Positions 7,332 to 14,393 of a stretch of DNA of 26,423 nucleotides are shown here, one piece after another. A program made the position numbers and the translations under genes. Source of the DNA: JBJSXF01 sp046086225 (lineage in GTDB: Bacteria; Actinomycetota; Acidimicrobiia; IMCC26256; PALSA-610); contig JBJSXF010000141.1 of the NCBI GenBank assembly GCA_046086225.1, positions 1 to 26,423 of the forward strand. Direction: 5' to 3'. Within the stretch, counting starts at the first letter, position 1. The number at the start of each line of letters is the position of its first letter. The notes below the pieces were generated by a model. The model did not search any database. It saw only the letters and a list, made by a program, of their open reading frames with translations, and was not told where the DNA came from.

Positions 7332-9965
7332 TTGACCGTTGTCTCGCCCCCACCTGCCGGGTCGGCTGAAGCCGACGACATCCGGGACCACGATCGCAGC
7401 GGCCTCGATCTCGAGGAGGCCGCTGCTCGCCTCGCAGCGACCGGACCCAATCGGATCGTCGCCGGAGCCCGGCGTTCCCTGCTCCTGCGGTTCCTCGACC
7501 AGTTCCGCAGCGCCTTGGTGCTCATCCTCCTCGGTGCGGCCGTTCTGGCGGCCCTCGTCGGGGACCTCAAGGACCCGATCGTCATCGGGTTCGTGGTGCT
7601 CGTCAACGCGTGCATCGGGCTGGCCCAGGAACGCAAGGCCGAGCGAAGCCTGGAGGCCCTGCGGAGCATGCTGAGTCCGGTCGCCCGGGTTCGGCGCTCG
7701 GGCGTCGTACGCGAGGTCGACGCCGAGACCATCGTTCCCGGCGACATCGTCGTGCTGGAAGCCGGGGAACGAGTGCCGGCCGACGCCCGCCTCCTCGTGG
7801 CCGTCGATCTCGAGGTCGATGAGTCGGCGCTCACCGGCGAGTCGGTCCCGGCCGTGAAATCGGTGGAGCCGGTCACGGCACCCGATGCGCCGATCGGCGA
7901 GCGAACGGACCGTCTGTTCATGCACACGGTCGTCACCCGGGGTCGGGCCGAGGCGCTCGTCGCCGCGACCGGGATGCAGACCGAGGTCGGTCGGCTCGCC
8001 GCGCTCCTCCGGGAGGCACCCGAGGACCCGACTCCTCTGCAGCGTCGGCTCGAGCACCTCGGGCACCGGCTCGCCGGCATCGCCGGGGTTGCAGTTGCGG
8101 TCATGCTGCTCGTCGGCTGGATGCGGGGCACCCCGACGGACGAGCTCATCGTCTCGGCGGTCGCGCTCGCAGTCGCCGCGATCCCCGAGGGTCTCCCGGC
8201 GGTGGTCGCCGTCACCCTCGCGCTCGGTGCGCACCGGATGGCCGGGCGGCGGGCGATCGTCAAGCGGCTCGCTTCGGTCGAGACGCTCGGCTCGACGACC
8301 GTCATCTGCTCCGACAAGACCGGCACCCTCACCCAGAACCGCATGACGGCGGCGCTCTGGTGGTGCGGTTCCGAGGTCGGAACCGTGCCGGCCGGTCCGC
8401 CGTCCGATCCGGCGCTCGCACGGCTCGCCGAGGCGATGGTGCTGGCGAACGACGCCGAGCCGCCCGCCGACGGTCCGGCGGCCGGAGACGGCGCCATCGG
8501 TGACCCGACCGAGGTCGGGCTCCTGGGCCTGGCCGGGACGGCCGAGCAGGTCCGGGCCTGGCGGGCGTCCGGCGAGCGCGTCGGCGAGGTGCCCTTCGAT
8601 TCGGCGGTGCGCACCATGTCGGTGGTGTGGCGGGATGCCGACGGCACGGCCCGCGTGATCGTGAAGGGCGCACTCGATGCGGTCCTCGCCCGCTGTGCGA
8701 GCGGACCGGACGGTGAGATGCTCGGTGCCCGAGCGATCGAAGCGGTCCGGGCGGTGCACGACCGGCTCGCCGCCGACGGGCATCGGGTGTTGGCCGCGGC
8801 GACCGCCCCGGTGGTGGTCGGATCCGACGATCCCGGGCCGGCCGCCGGCGCCCGGGCCGATCTCCGGCTGCTCGGTCTCGTCGGTCTCGTCGACCCGGCC
8901 CGCCCCGAGGCGCGCGACGCGATCGCCGCCTGTCACCGGGCCGGCATCTCGGTGAAGATGATCAACGGTGATCACGCCGTCACCGCCCGGGCAATCGCTG
9001 CCGATCTCGGCATTCGTGGCGATGTCGTCTCGGGGGCGGAGCTCGACGACATGACGCCCGACGTGCTGGCAAATCGCATCGACGGCATCGGTGTGTTCGC
9101 CCGGGTCGCGCCGGAGCACAAGGTGAGGATCGTCCGGGCCCTCCGCCAGCGCGGCGAGATCGTGGCGATGACGGGGGACGGGGTCAACGACGCCCCCGCC
9201 CTCCGGCATGCCGATATCGGCGTGGCCATGGGTCGGGGCGGCACCGAGGTGGCGAAGGAGGCGGCGGCGCTCGTGCTGACCGACGACGACTTCTCCACCA
9301 TCGTCGGTGCCGTCGGCGAGGGCCGGACGATCTTCGCCAACATCAGCAAGTTCGTGCGCTTCCAGCTCTCGACGAACCTGGGTGCGATCACCTCGATCCT
9401 CGGAGCGGCGATCGCCGGGCTCGCGGCCCCGTTCACCGCAATCCAGATGCTGTGGGTCAACCTGATCATGGACGGTCCGCCGGCGGTCGCCCTCGGCGTC
9501 GATCCGGCGTCCCGGGGCACCCTCGACTCGCCGCCCCGAAACCCGGACGCGCCGATCCTCTCCCGTCGGGATCTCCTCGGCTGCCTGCGGAGTGGTGCGC
9601 TCATGGCAATCGGCACGCTCGGAGTGTTGGTGCTGGCGCCCGATGCGGTGGCCCCGACAATGGCGTTCACGACGTTCGTGCTCTTCCAGGTCGTGAACGC
9701 GCTGAGCGTGCGAACCGAGCGAGGCTTCGCCCTCGGTCGAGCGGGCCGCAACAACCCCCGGCTCTGGATTGCGCTCGGGGTCGTGACGGTGCTGCAGCTC
9801 GCGGCGGTGCAGGCTCCGCCGCTGCAGGGCATCTTCGACACCGTCGGGCTCGGCCTCGATCATTGGCTCGTGATCGTCGCCGTCGTGGCCGGCTTCCTCG
9901 TGATCGAGGACGGTCGCCGGCTCGTTCGGGGACGGAAGCAGGAAACCCAAGCGCAGGAGGCATGA
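7332..9965 (+). CDS. P2-type cation-transporting P-type ATPase, likely Mn2+/Ca2+ exporter
   Basis: An 877-residue integral membrane pump that uses ATP to export a divalent cation. Landmarks in order: cation-ATPase N-terminal domain (LDLEEAAARLAATGPN), actuator-domain TGES (168-171), M4 motif PEGLP (285-289), phosphorylated Asp328 in DKTGTLT, hinge TGDGVND (614-620), and M5-M6. Site-II ligands are present: Glu in PEGLP, and N710 and D714 in NLIMDG. The M5 sequence STNLGA (N682, A685) lacks the Glu of SERCA site I, so it resembles single-site PMR1/SPCA-like pumps that carry Ca2+ and Mn2+. TTG 7332 is the only usable start codon between the transcription start and the conserved region, with GGAG six bases upstream. 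It is the first gene of a unit with htpX. Mn2+ is inferred from the leader; Ca2+ is the main alternative. Confidence 0.9.
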   Translation: MTVVSPPPAGSAEADDIRDHDRSGLDLEEAAARLAATGPNRIVAGARRSLLLRFLDQFRSALVLILLGAAVLAALVGDLKDPIVIGFVVLVNACIGLAQERKAERSLEALRSMLSPVARVRRSGVVREVDAETIVPGDIVVLEAGERVPADARLLVAVDLEVDESALTGESVPAVKSVEPVTAPDAPIGERTDRLFMHTVVTRGRAEALVAATGMQTEVGRLAALLREAPEDPTPLQRRLEHLGHRLAGIAGVAVAVMLLVGWMRGTPTDELIVSAVALAVAAIPEGLPAVVAVTLALGAHRMAGRRAIVKRLASVETLGSTTVICSDKTGTLTQNRMTAALWWCGSEVGTVPAGPPSDPALARLAEAMVLANDAEPPADGPAAGDGAIGDPTEVGLLGLAGTAEQVRAWRASGERVGEVPFDSAVRTMSVVWRDADGTARVIVKGALDAVLARCASGPDGEMLGARAIEAVRAVHDRLAADGHRVLAAATAPVVVGSDDPGPAAGARADLRLLGLVGLVDPARPEARDAIAACHRAGISVKMINGDHAVTARAIAADLGIRGDVVSGAELDDMTPDVLANRIDGIGVFARVAPEHKVRIVRALRQRGEIVAMTGDGVNDAPALRHADIGVAMGRGGTEVAKEAAALVLTDDDFSTIVGAVGEGRTIFANISKFVRFQLSTNLGAITSILGAAIAGLAAPFTAIQMLWVNLIMDGPPAVALGVDPASRGTLDSPPRNPDAPILSRRDLLGCLRSGALMAIGTLGVLVLAPDAVAPTMAFTTFVLFQVVNALSVRTERGFALGRAGRNNPRLWIALGVVTVLQLAAVQAPPLQGIFDTVGLGLDHWLVIVAVVAGFLVIEDGRRLVRGRKQETQAQEA

Positions 9966-9967
9966 CG

Positions 9968-10837
9968 ATGGCATTCCGGAACACCATGAAGACGGCCGTG
10001 CTGCTCGCCGCCATCGGCGGACTGCTCGTGCTCGTCGGTTCGGCTCTGGGGGGCACGGGCGGGGCGGTGATCGGCCTCGTGCTCGGCCTCGTCATCGTGG
10101 GTGGCTCGTACTGGTTCTCCGACCGCATCGCGGTTCGGGCGGCCGGTGCCCACGAGGTGTCGATCGCCGAGGCGCCCCGGCTCCACGCGACCGTGGCCGA
10201 GCTCGCCGAGCGGGCCGGTCTGCCCAAGCCGCGGGTGTACGTGTCCCCGGCTGCGCAGCCCAACGCGTTCGCCACCGGCCGCAATCCGCGACACGCGGCC
10301 GTGGCGGTCACCGAAGGGCTGCTCACCCAGTGTCCTCCCGACGAAGTCCGGGGGGTGCTCGCCCATGAGCTCGCCCACATCCGCAACCGGGACATCCTGA
10401 TCGGGTCCGTCGCGGCTGCGGTGGCCACGGGGATCTCGTTCGTCGCCAACATGGCGCTGTTCGCCGGGATGTTCGGCGGTGGCGACGACGAGGACGGTCC
10501 GTCGCCGGCGGTCGCACTCCTGATGGCACTCCTCGCCCCGATGGCGGCGACCGTGCTGCAGATGGCGCTCTCACGGTCCCGGGAGTTCGAGGCCGATCGG
10601 GTCGGGGCGACGATCGCCGGCGATCCCGAGCCGCTCGCCCGAGCCCTCGAACGGCTCGACCGGGTGGCCCAGGTCACGCCGTTCGATGTCAACCCGGCGC
10701 AGGCGAGTGCCTACATCGTCAATCCGTTGACCGGCCGCAAGGTGAGCTTCGCCCGCCTGTTCCTCACCCACCCCCCGGTGGAGGAGCGGGTCGAGCGGCT
10801 CCGGTCCATGGCGGACGGTCATGCCCGATCGGCGTGA
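9968..10837 (+). CDS. htpX: HtpX-type membrane zinc metalloprotease
   Basis: A 289-residue inner-membrane M48 protease that degrades misfolded or damaged membrane proteins. The N-terminus has two hydrophobic helices (AVLLAAIGGLLVLVGSAL and the segment GGAVIGLVLGLVIVGG). The zinc site is HELAH (H133, E134, H137), with the third ligand in REFEAD (near E206). Two further hydrophobic stretches lie between them (ISFVANMALFAGMF and AVALLMALLAPMAATVL). An ATG at 9962 overlaps the ATPase stop as ATGA. AGGAGG at 9955-9960 is only one base from that codon but seven from ATG 9968, so 9968 is preferred. Tight coupling to the ATPase implies shared control by the leader RNA, at least transcriptionally. Confidence 0.93.
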   Translation: MAFRNTMKTAVLLAAIGGLLVLVGSALGGTGGAVIGLVLGLVIVGGSYWFSDRIAVRAAGAHEVSIAEAPRLHATVAELAERAGLPKPRVYVSPAAQPNAFATGRNPRHAAVAVTEGLLTQCPPDEVRGVLAHELAHIRNRDILIGSVAAAVATGISFVANMALFAGMFGGGDDEDGPSPAVALLMALLAPMAATVLQMALSRSREFEADRVGATIAGDPEPLARALERLDRVAQVTPFDVNPAQASAYIVNPLTGRKVSFARLFLTHPPVEERVERLRSMADGHARSA

Positions 10838-10867
10838 CCTCGAGCGACCGCACGAAGGAGGTTCGGA

Positions 10868-11131
10868 ATGCGCTGTCCTGTCGACGACCGTGAGTTGGTG
10901 ATGAGCGACCGGAACGGAATCGAGATCGATTACTGCCCCGAGTGTCGGGGGGTGTGGCTCGACCGGGGTGAGCTCGACAAGATCATCGAGCGTTCCGACC
11001 GGCCCCGGTCCGATCGGGATCGTGACCGCGACGAGCGCCGGTCGGCTCCTGCCCCGAGCGATCCGGGATCGATGTTCGGCCGCAAGCGCAAGAAGGAAGG
11101 CTTCCTCTCGGAGATCTTCGACTTCGGCTGA
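10868..11131 (+). CDS. Small TFIIB-type zinc-ribbon protein
   Basis: An 87-residue soluble protein. The N-terminus is a zf-TFIIB domain: a CPVD knuckle, then CPECRGVWLDRGELDKI, the family signature with a CxxC pair and a W-L-D-x-G-E-L helix. A charged Arg/Asp linker and a basic, then hydrophobic tail (GRKRKKEGFLSEIFDFG) follow. The GGAGG ribosome-binding site at about 10857-10861 fits ATG 10868. It is the last gene of the riboswitch unit, 30 bases after htpX and five before the terminator. The role of this family is not established; zinc binding is inferred from the cysteines. Linkage to a metal pump and a zinc protease makes a metal-related role possible but unproven. Confidence 0.85.
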   Translation: MRCPVDDRELVMSDRNGIEIDYCPECRGVWLDRGELDKIIERSDRPRSDRDRDRDERRSAPAPSDPGSMFGRKRKKEGFLSEIFDFG

Positions 11132-11135
11132 TCGA

Positions 11136-11178
11136 CCCGGTGGCGCCCCGATGACCGGACGGGGCGCCACCGGGTTTT
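11136..11178 (+). terminator. Rho-independent terminator of the ATPase-htpX operon
   Basis: A perfect 14-bp GC-rich stem, CCCGGTGGCGCCCC (11136-11149) and its complement (11161-11174), with an 11-base loop, followed by TTTT. It starts four bases after the zinc-ribbon gene's stop codon and separates this unit from the carboxylase at 11201. Confidence 0.92.
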
Positions 11179-11200
11179 CCCGGTGCGGTAGAACGCCGGA

Positions 11201-13006
11201 GTGGACCGGATCGTCTCGCCCCTCCAGGGCACCGTCGTGGCGGTCGAGGTCGTGGCGGGGGACGAGGTCGGCCCGGGAACCCTGCTCGTCGTCATCGAGT
11301 CGATGAAGATGGAGCACGGAGTCTCCGCGACGACCGCCGGCCGGGTTGCGGCGATACTCGTCGTCGTCGGCGCCGCAGTGACGACCGGCGATCCGCTCGT
11401 CGATCTCGATTCGGCGGCGATCGGGGTCGACGTCGGGTCGGGAGGTGCGATCGACTCCGGCGTGCGGCCTGCCGAAGCCGGAGGGGTCGGTCGGGCCGAC
11501 CTCGCCGAGGTGCGAGCCCGCCACGCCCGGACGCTCGACGAGGGTCGACCCGAGGCCGTCGGTCGGCGTCGGGCTCGGGGGCGGCGCACGGCGCGCGAGA
11601 ACGTGGCCGACCTCGTCGATCCGGGTTCATTCGTCGAGTACGCCCCGCTGGTGATGGCGGCCCAGCGGCGGCGTCGAAGCCGCGAGGAGCTGATCGAACG
11701 CACTCCGGCCGACGGCCTCGTCGGTGGCGTCGGCACGATCGACGGCCGATCGGTCGTCGCGATGTCGTACGACTACACGGTGCTCGCCGGCACCCAGGGG
11801 CTCTGGAACCACCTGAAGAAGGACCGCCTCTTCGAGTTGGCCGAGCGTCTCCACCTGCCCGTCGTGCTCTTCGCCGAGGGTGGGGGTGGGCGCCCGGGTG
11901 ACACCGATGGGCTCGGCGTCTCCGGTCTCGACTGCATGGCCTTCCATCGCTTCGGGCGCCTGAGCGGGCGGGTACCGCTCGTCGGCATCGCGTCGGGCTT
12001 CTGCTTCGCGGGCAATGCCGCGCTCCTCGGCTGCTGCGACCTGGTGATCGCCACACCCGACGCCCACATCGGCATGGGTGGTCCGGCGATGATCGAGGGT
12101 GGCGGACTCGGCACCTACGCCCCCGAGGAGATCGGTCCGGTCGAGGTGCATGTCGCGAGCGGAGTCGTCGATGTCCTCGCCGCCGACGAAGCCGAGGCGG
12201 TGGCCACCGCGCGCCGGTGGCTCGGTCTCCTGGCCGGGCCGACGGCCGACTGGGAGTGTGCCGATCAGGAGCGTCTGCGGGACCTGGTCCCCGAGCGCCG
12301 GACCCGTGCCTACGACATCCGGGCCGTCATCGCCGTGCTCGCCGATACCGACTCCGTGCTCGAGGTCCGGGCGGGCTTCGGGCGGGCGATGGTCACCGCG
12401 TTGGTCCGGGTCGAGGGGCGCACGGTCGGGGTCGTGGCGAACGACCCCGGGCACCTCGGCGGCGCGATCGACGCCGACGCGGCGGACAAGGCGGCACGGT
12501 TCCTCGGGTTGTGCGACACCCACGCCGTTCCGGTCGTCTTCCTCTGCGACACCCCGGGGTTCATGGTCGGCCCTGCGTCGGAGGCGATCGGCGCGGTCCG
12601 GCGCATGGCGCAACTCTTCGTCATCGGCGCGAATCTCTCGGTGCCGTGCGGAACCGTCGTGCTCCGCAAGGGTTACGGGCTCGGGGCCCAGGCGATGGCC
12701 GCCGGCTCGCTCAAGGCCCCGATGTTCTGCGTGGCCTGGCCGACGGGCGAGTTCGGGGGCATGAACCTCGAAGGCGCGGTGCAGCTCGGGATGCGGCGTG
12801 AGCTCGACGCGATCGCCGATCCGGTCGAGCGGGAGACGGCGTTCACCGACATGGTCGCCCGCATGTACGAGCACGGCCGGGCGGTGAGCACCGCCGAGCA
12901 CTTCGAGATCGACGACGTCATCGACCCGGCCGATACCCGACGGTGGATCGCGATGATGCTGCGGGCCGCGTCGGCGACGTCGGGCCGCGGACCCGTCTCG
13001 CAGTGA
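11201..13006 (+). CDS. Biotin-carrier / carboxyltransferase fusion (acyl-CoA carboxylase subunit)
   Basis: A 601-residue protein in which a biotinyl domain precedes a carboxyltransferase. Residues 1-70 form a biotin/lipoyl domain with the biotinylated Lys36 in ESMKMEH. From about residue 110 comes an AccD/PccB-type carboxyltransferase: TARENVADLVDPGSF, the N-half oxyanion region with GNAALLGCCDLVIATPDA and GMGGPAMIEGGGLG, and the C-half with NDPGHLGGAIDADAADKAARF, VFLCDTPGFMVG and a GMNLEGAV segment. It would transfer carboxyl groups from biotin to an acyl-CoA; the substrate is unknown. No biotin carboxylase is encoded nearby, so that subunit must come from elsewhere. GTG 11201 is used because the biotinyl fold starts there; there is no Shine-Dalgarno, and TAGAAC six bases upstream suggests leaderless expression. 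It is four bases upstream of the acyltransferase gene. Confidence 0.88.
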   Translation: MDRIVSPLQGTVVAVEVVAGDEVGPGTLLVVIESMKMEHGVSATTAGRVAAILVVVGAAVTTGDPLVDLDSAAIGVDVGSGGAIDSGVRPAEAGGVGRADLAEVRARHARTLDEGRPEAVGRRRARGRRTARENVADLVDPGSFVEYAPLVMAAQRRRRSREELIERTPADGLVGGVGTIDGRSVVAMSYDYTVLAGTQGLWNHLKKDRLFELAERLHLPVVLFAEGGGGRPGDTDGLGVSGLDCMAFHRFGRLSGRVPLVGIASGFCFAGNAALLGCCDLVIATPDAHIGMGGPAMIEGGGLGTYAPEEIGPVEVHVASGVVDVLAADEAEAVATARRWLGLLAGPTADWECADQERLRDLVPERRTRAYDIRAVIAVLADTDSVLEVRAGFGRAMVTALVRVEGRTVGVVANDPGHLGGAIDADAADKAARFLGLCDTHAVPVVFLCDTPGFMVGPASEAIGAVRRMAQLFVIGANLSVPCGTVVLRKGYGLGAQAMAAGSLKAPMFCVAWPTGEFGGMNLEGAVQLGMRRELDAIADPVERETAFTDMVARMYEHGRAVSTAEHFEIDDVIDPADTRRWIAMMLRAASATSGRGPVSQ

Positions 13007-13010
13007 GCCG

Positions 13011-14393
13011 ATGAGCGATTCGGGCGGGCGCCGGTGGCGCACCTTCGTGCCCGGAGTCGCGATCTGGCGGGCGGCGGGTCGAGCCGCGGCCGCGACGCCG
13101 CCCGATCGCGACCGGGTCGTCGACCTCGTGCGCAGCGCGAGCCTCGCGGTGGTCGTGCTCGGCCACATGCTCATGGCCGTCGTGGTCTGGGACGACGGCA
13201 CTCCTCGCATCCGCAACCTGCTCGACCTCGTTCCGGCCCTGCGGTTCCTCACCTGGGTGCTGCAGGTCATGCCGCTGTTCTTCGCGGCCGGCGCGGTGGC
13301 GAACCGGTCGTCGTGGCTCGCGGCCGAAGGTCGGGGTGAGCCGTGGCGGGTGTGGTGCTGGATGCGGCTGCGCCGGCTCGTCCGCCCGGTCGTGCCGTAC
13401 CTGGCGGTGTGGATTCCGTTGGTGCTCCTCCTGCAGGTGCTCCTGCCCGATGCGGCGGCGGGTTTGGCCCGGCTCTCGACCCAGCTCTTGTGGTTCCTCG
13501 GCGTGTACGTCGCGCTCACGCCGCTCGAGGTGCGGCTGGCCCGGGGCGGGTGGCGGTCGGTGGTGGGTCTCCTCGCCGTCACCGCGCTCGTCGATCTCGG
13601 TCGATTCCACATCTTCGAGGGGATCGATCTCCTCAACTTCGTCGTGGTGTGGGTGCTCGCCGCGGTGGTCGGCCTCGTGGTGCGGGACCGTTCGGGGTCG
13701 GCGGCTGCACTCCTCGGTGTGGCAGCCGGTGCGGTCGCGGTCAACCTCGTGCTCATCCGGTTCGGTCCGTACCCGCTCTCGATGGTGGGGCTACCCGGCG
13801 AGCGCATCTCCAACATGGCACCGCCGACCCTGGTGCTCGCCTTCCATGCGGTCGCTCTCATCGCCGTGGTCGGGGCGGCCCGGCCCGTGCTCGTGCGCGT
13901 GGCGGCACGCGTCCGCGTCTGGCAGGCGGTTTGCGCGGTCGGTGGCGTGGCGATGACCCTCTACCTCTGGCATCTCACCGCTCTGGTGCTCGTCACGGTC
14001 ACCGAGCATCAGCTCGGCCTCGACCGTCCGACCACGATCGGGCCCGGCTTCTGGCTCGCGACGATCGCCCACCTCATCGTGTTGCTGGCGGCGGTCGTCG
14101 TGATGGTGACGATCGCGGCCCCGCTCGAGTTCCGGCCGCTGCCGTGGTTGGAGCGGGCGCGTGAGTCCGCCGCCGACACCCGGTGGCGACTCGCGGCCGA
14201 GATTGTCGGCGTCACGGGCACGGCGATCGGCTTCCTCGTCCTGGCGGGCACGGGCATGCGGGGCTTCCCGTTCGGCCGGGTGACGCGCTATTCGGGATTG
14301 CGGCTCACGCCCGGGCTCGGTCTCGGGCTGCTCGTCGTCGGCGTGCTGGTCGCCCGACTCGGGGGTCGGGAAGCCGCTCAGTCGAAGCGGTAG
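13011..14393 (+). CDS. Membrane acyltransferase, acyltransferase-3 (OafA/YrhL-like) family
   Basis: A 460-residue multi-pass membrane protein. The first membrane helix contains the family's R-x10-H catalytic arrangement, Arg41 and His52 in VRSASLAVVVLGH. About ten hydrophobic helices follow, including LRFLTWVLQVMPLFFAAGAV, the stretch around VVPYLAVWIPLVLLLQVL, and TLYLWHLTALVLV. Members transfer acetyl or other acyl groups from a cytoplasmic donor to extracytoplasmic sugars, lipids or glycans; the acceptor here is unknown. The start is four bases after the carboxylase stop, so translation is probably coupled. The 3' end overlaps the stop region of the convergent monooxygenase gene by 16 bases. 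Family call is good; function is open. Confidence 0.82.
   Translation: MSDSGGRRWRTFVPGVAIWRAAGRAAAATPPDRDRVVDLVRSASLAVVVLGHMLMAVVVWDDGTPRIRNLLDLVPALRFLTWVLQVMPLFFAAGAVANRSSWLAAEGRGEPWRVWCWMRLRRLVRPVVPYLAVWIPLVLLLQVLLPDAAAGLARLSTQLLWFLGVYVALTPLEVRLARGGWRSVVGLLAVTALVDLGRFHIFEGIDLLNFVVVWVLAAVVGLVVRDRSGSAAALLGVAAGAVAVNLVLIRFGPYPLSMVGLPGERISNMAPPTLVLAFHAVALIAVVGAARPVLVRVAARVRVWQAVCAVGGVAMTLYLWHLTALVLVTVTEHQLGLDRPTTIGPGFWLATIAHLIVLLAAVVVMVTIAAPLEFRPLPWLERARESAADTRWRLAAEIVGVTGTAIGFLVLAGTGMRGFPFGRVTRYSGLRLTPGLGLGLLVVGVLVARLGGREAAQSKR

Noticed and set aside
9962..9967. ATG 9962 as the htpX start
   Set aside because: AGGAGG is only one base away, while ATG 9968 is at the optimal seven.
7113..9974. 953-codon minus-strand frame opposite the ATPase
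   Set aside because: It is antisense of a gene with full P-type ATPase motifs, and its own translation has no domain.
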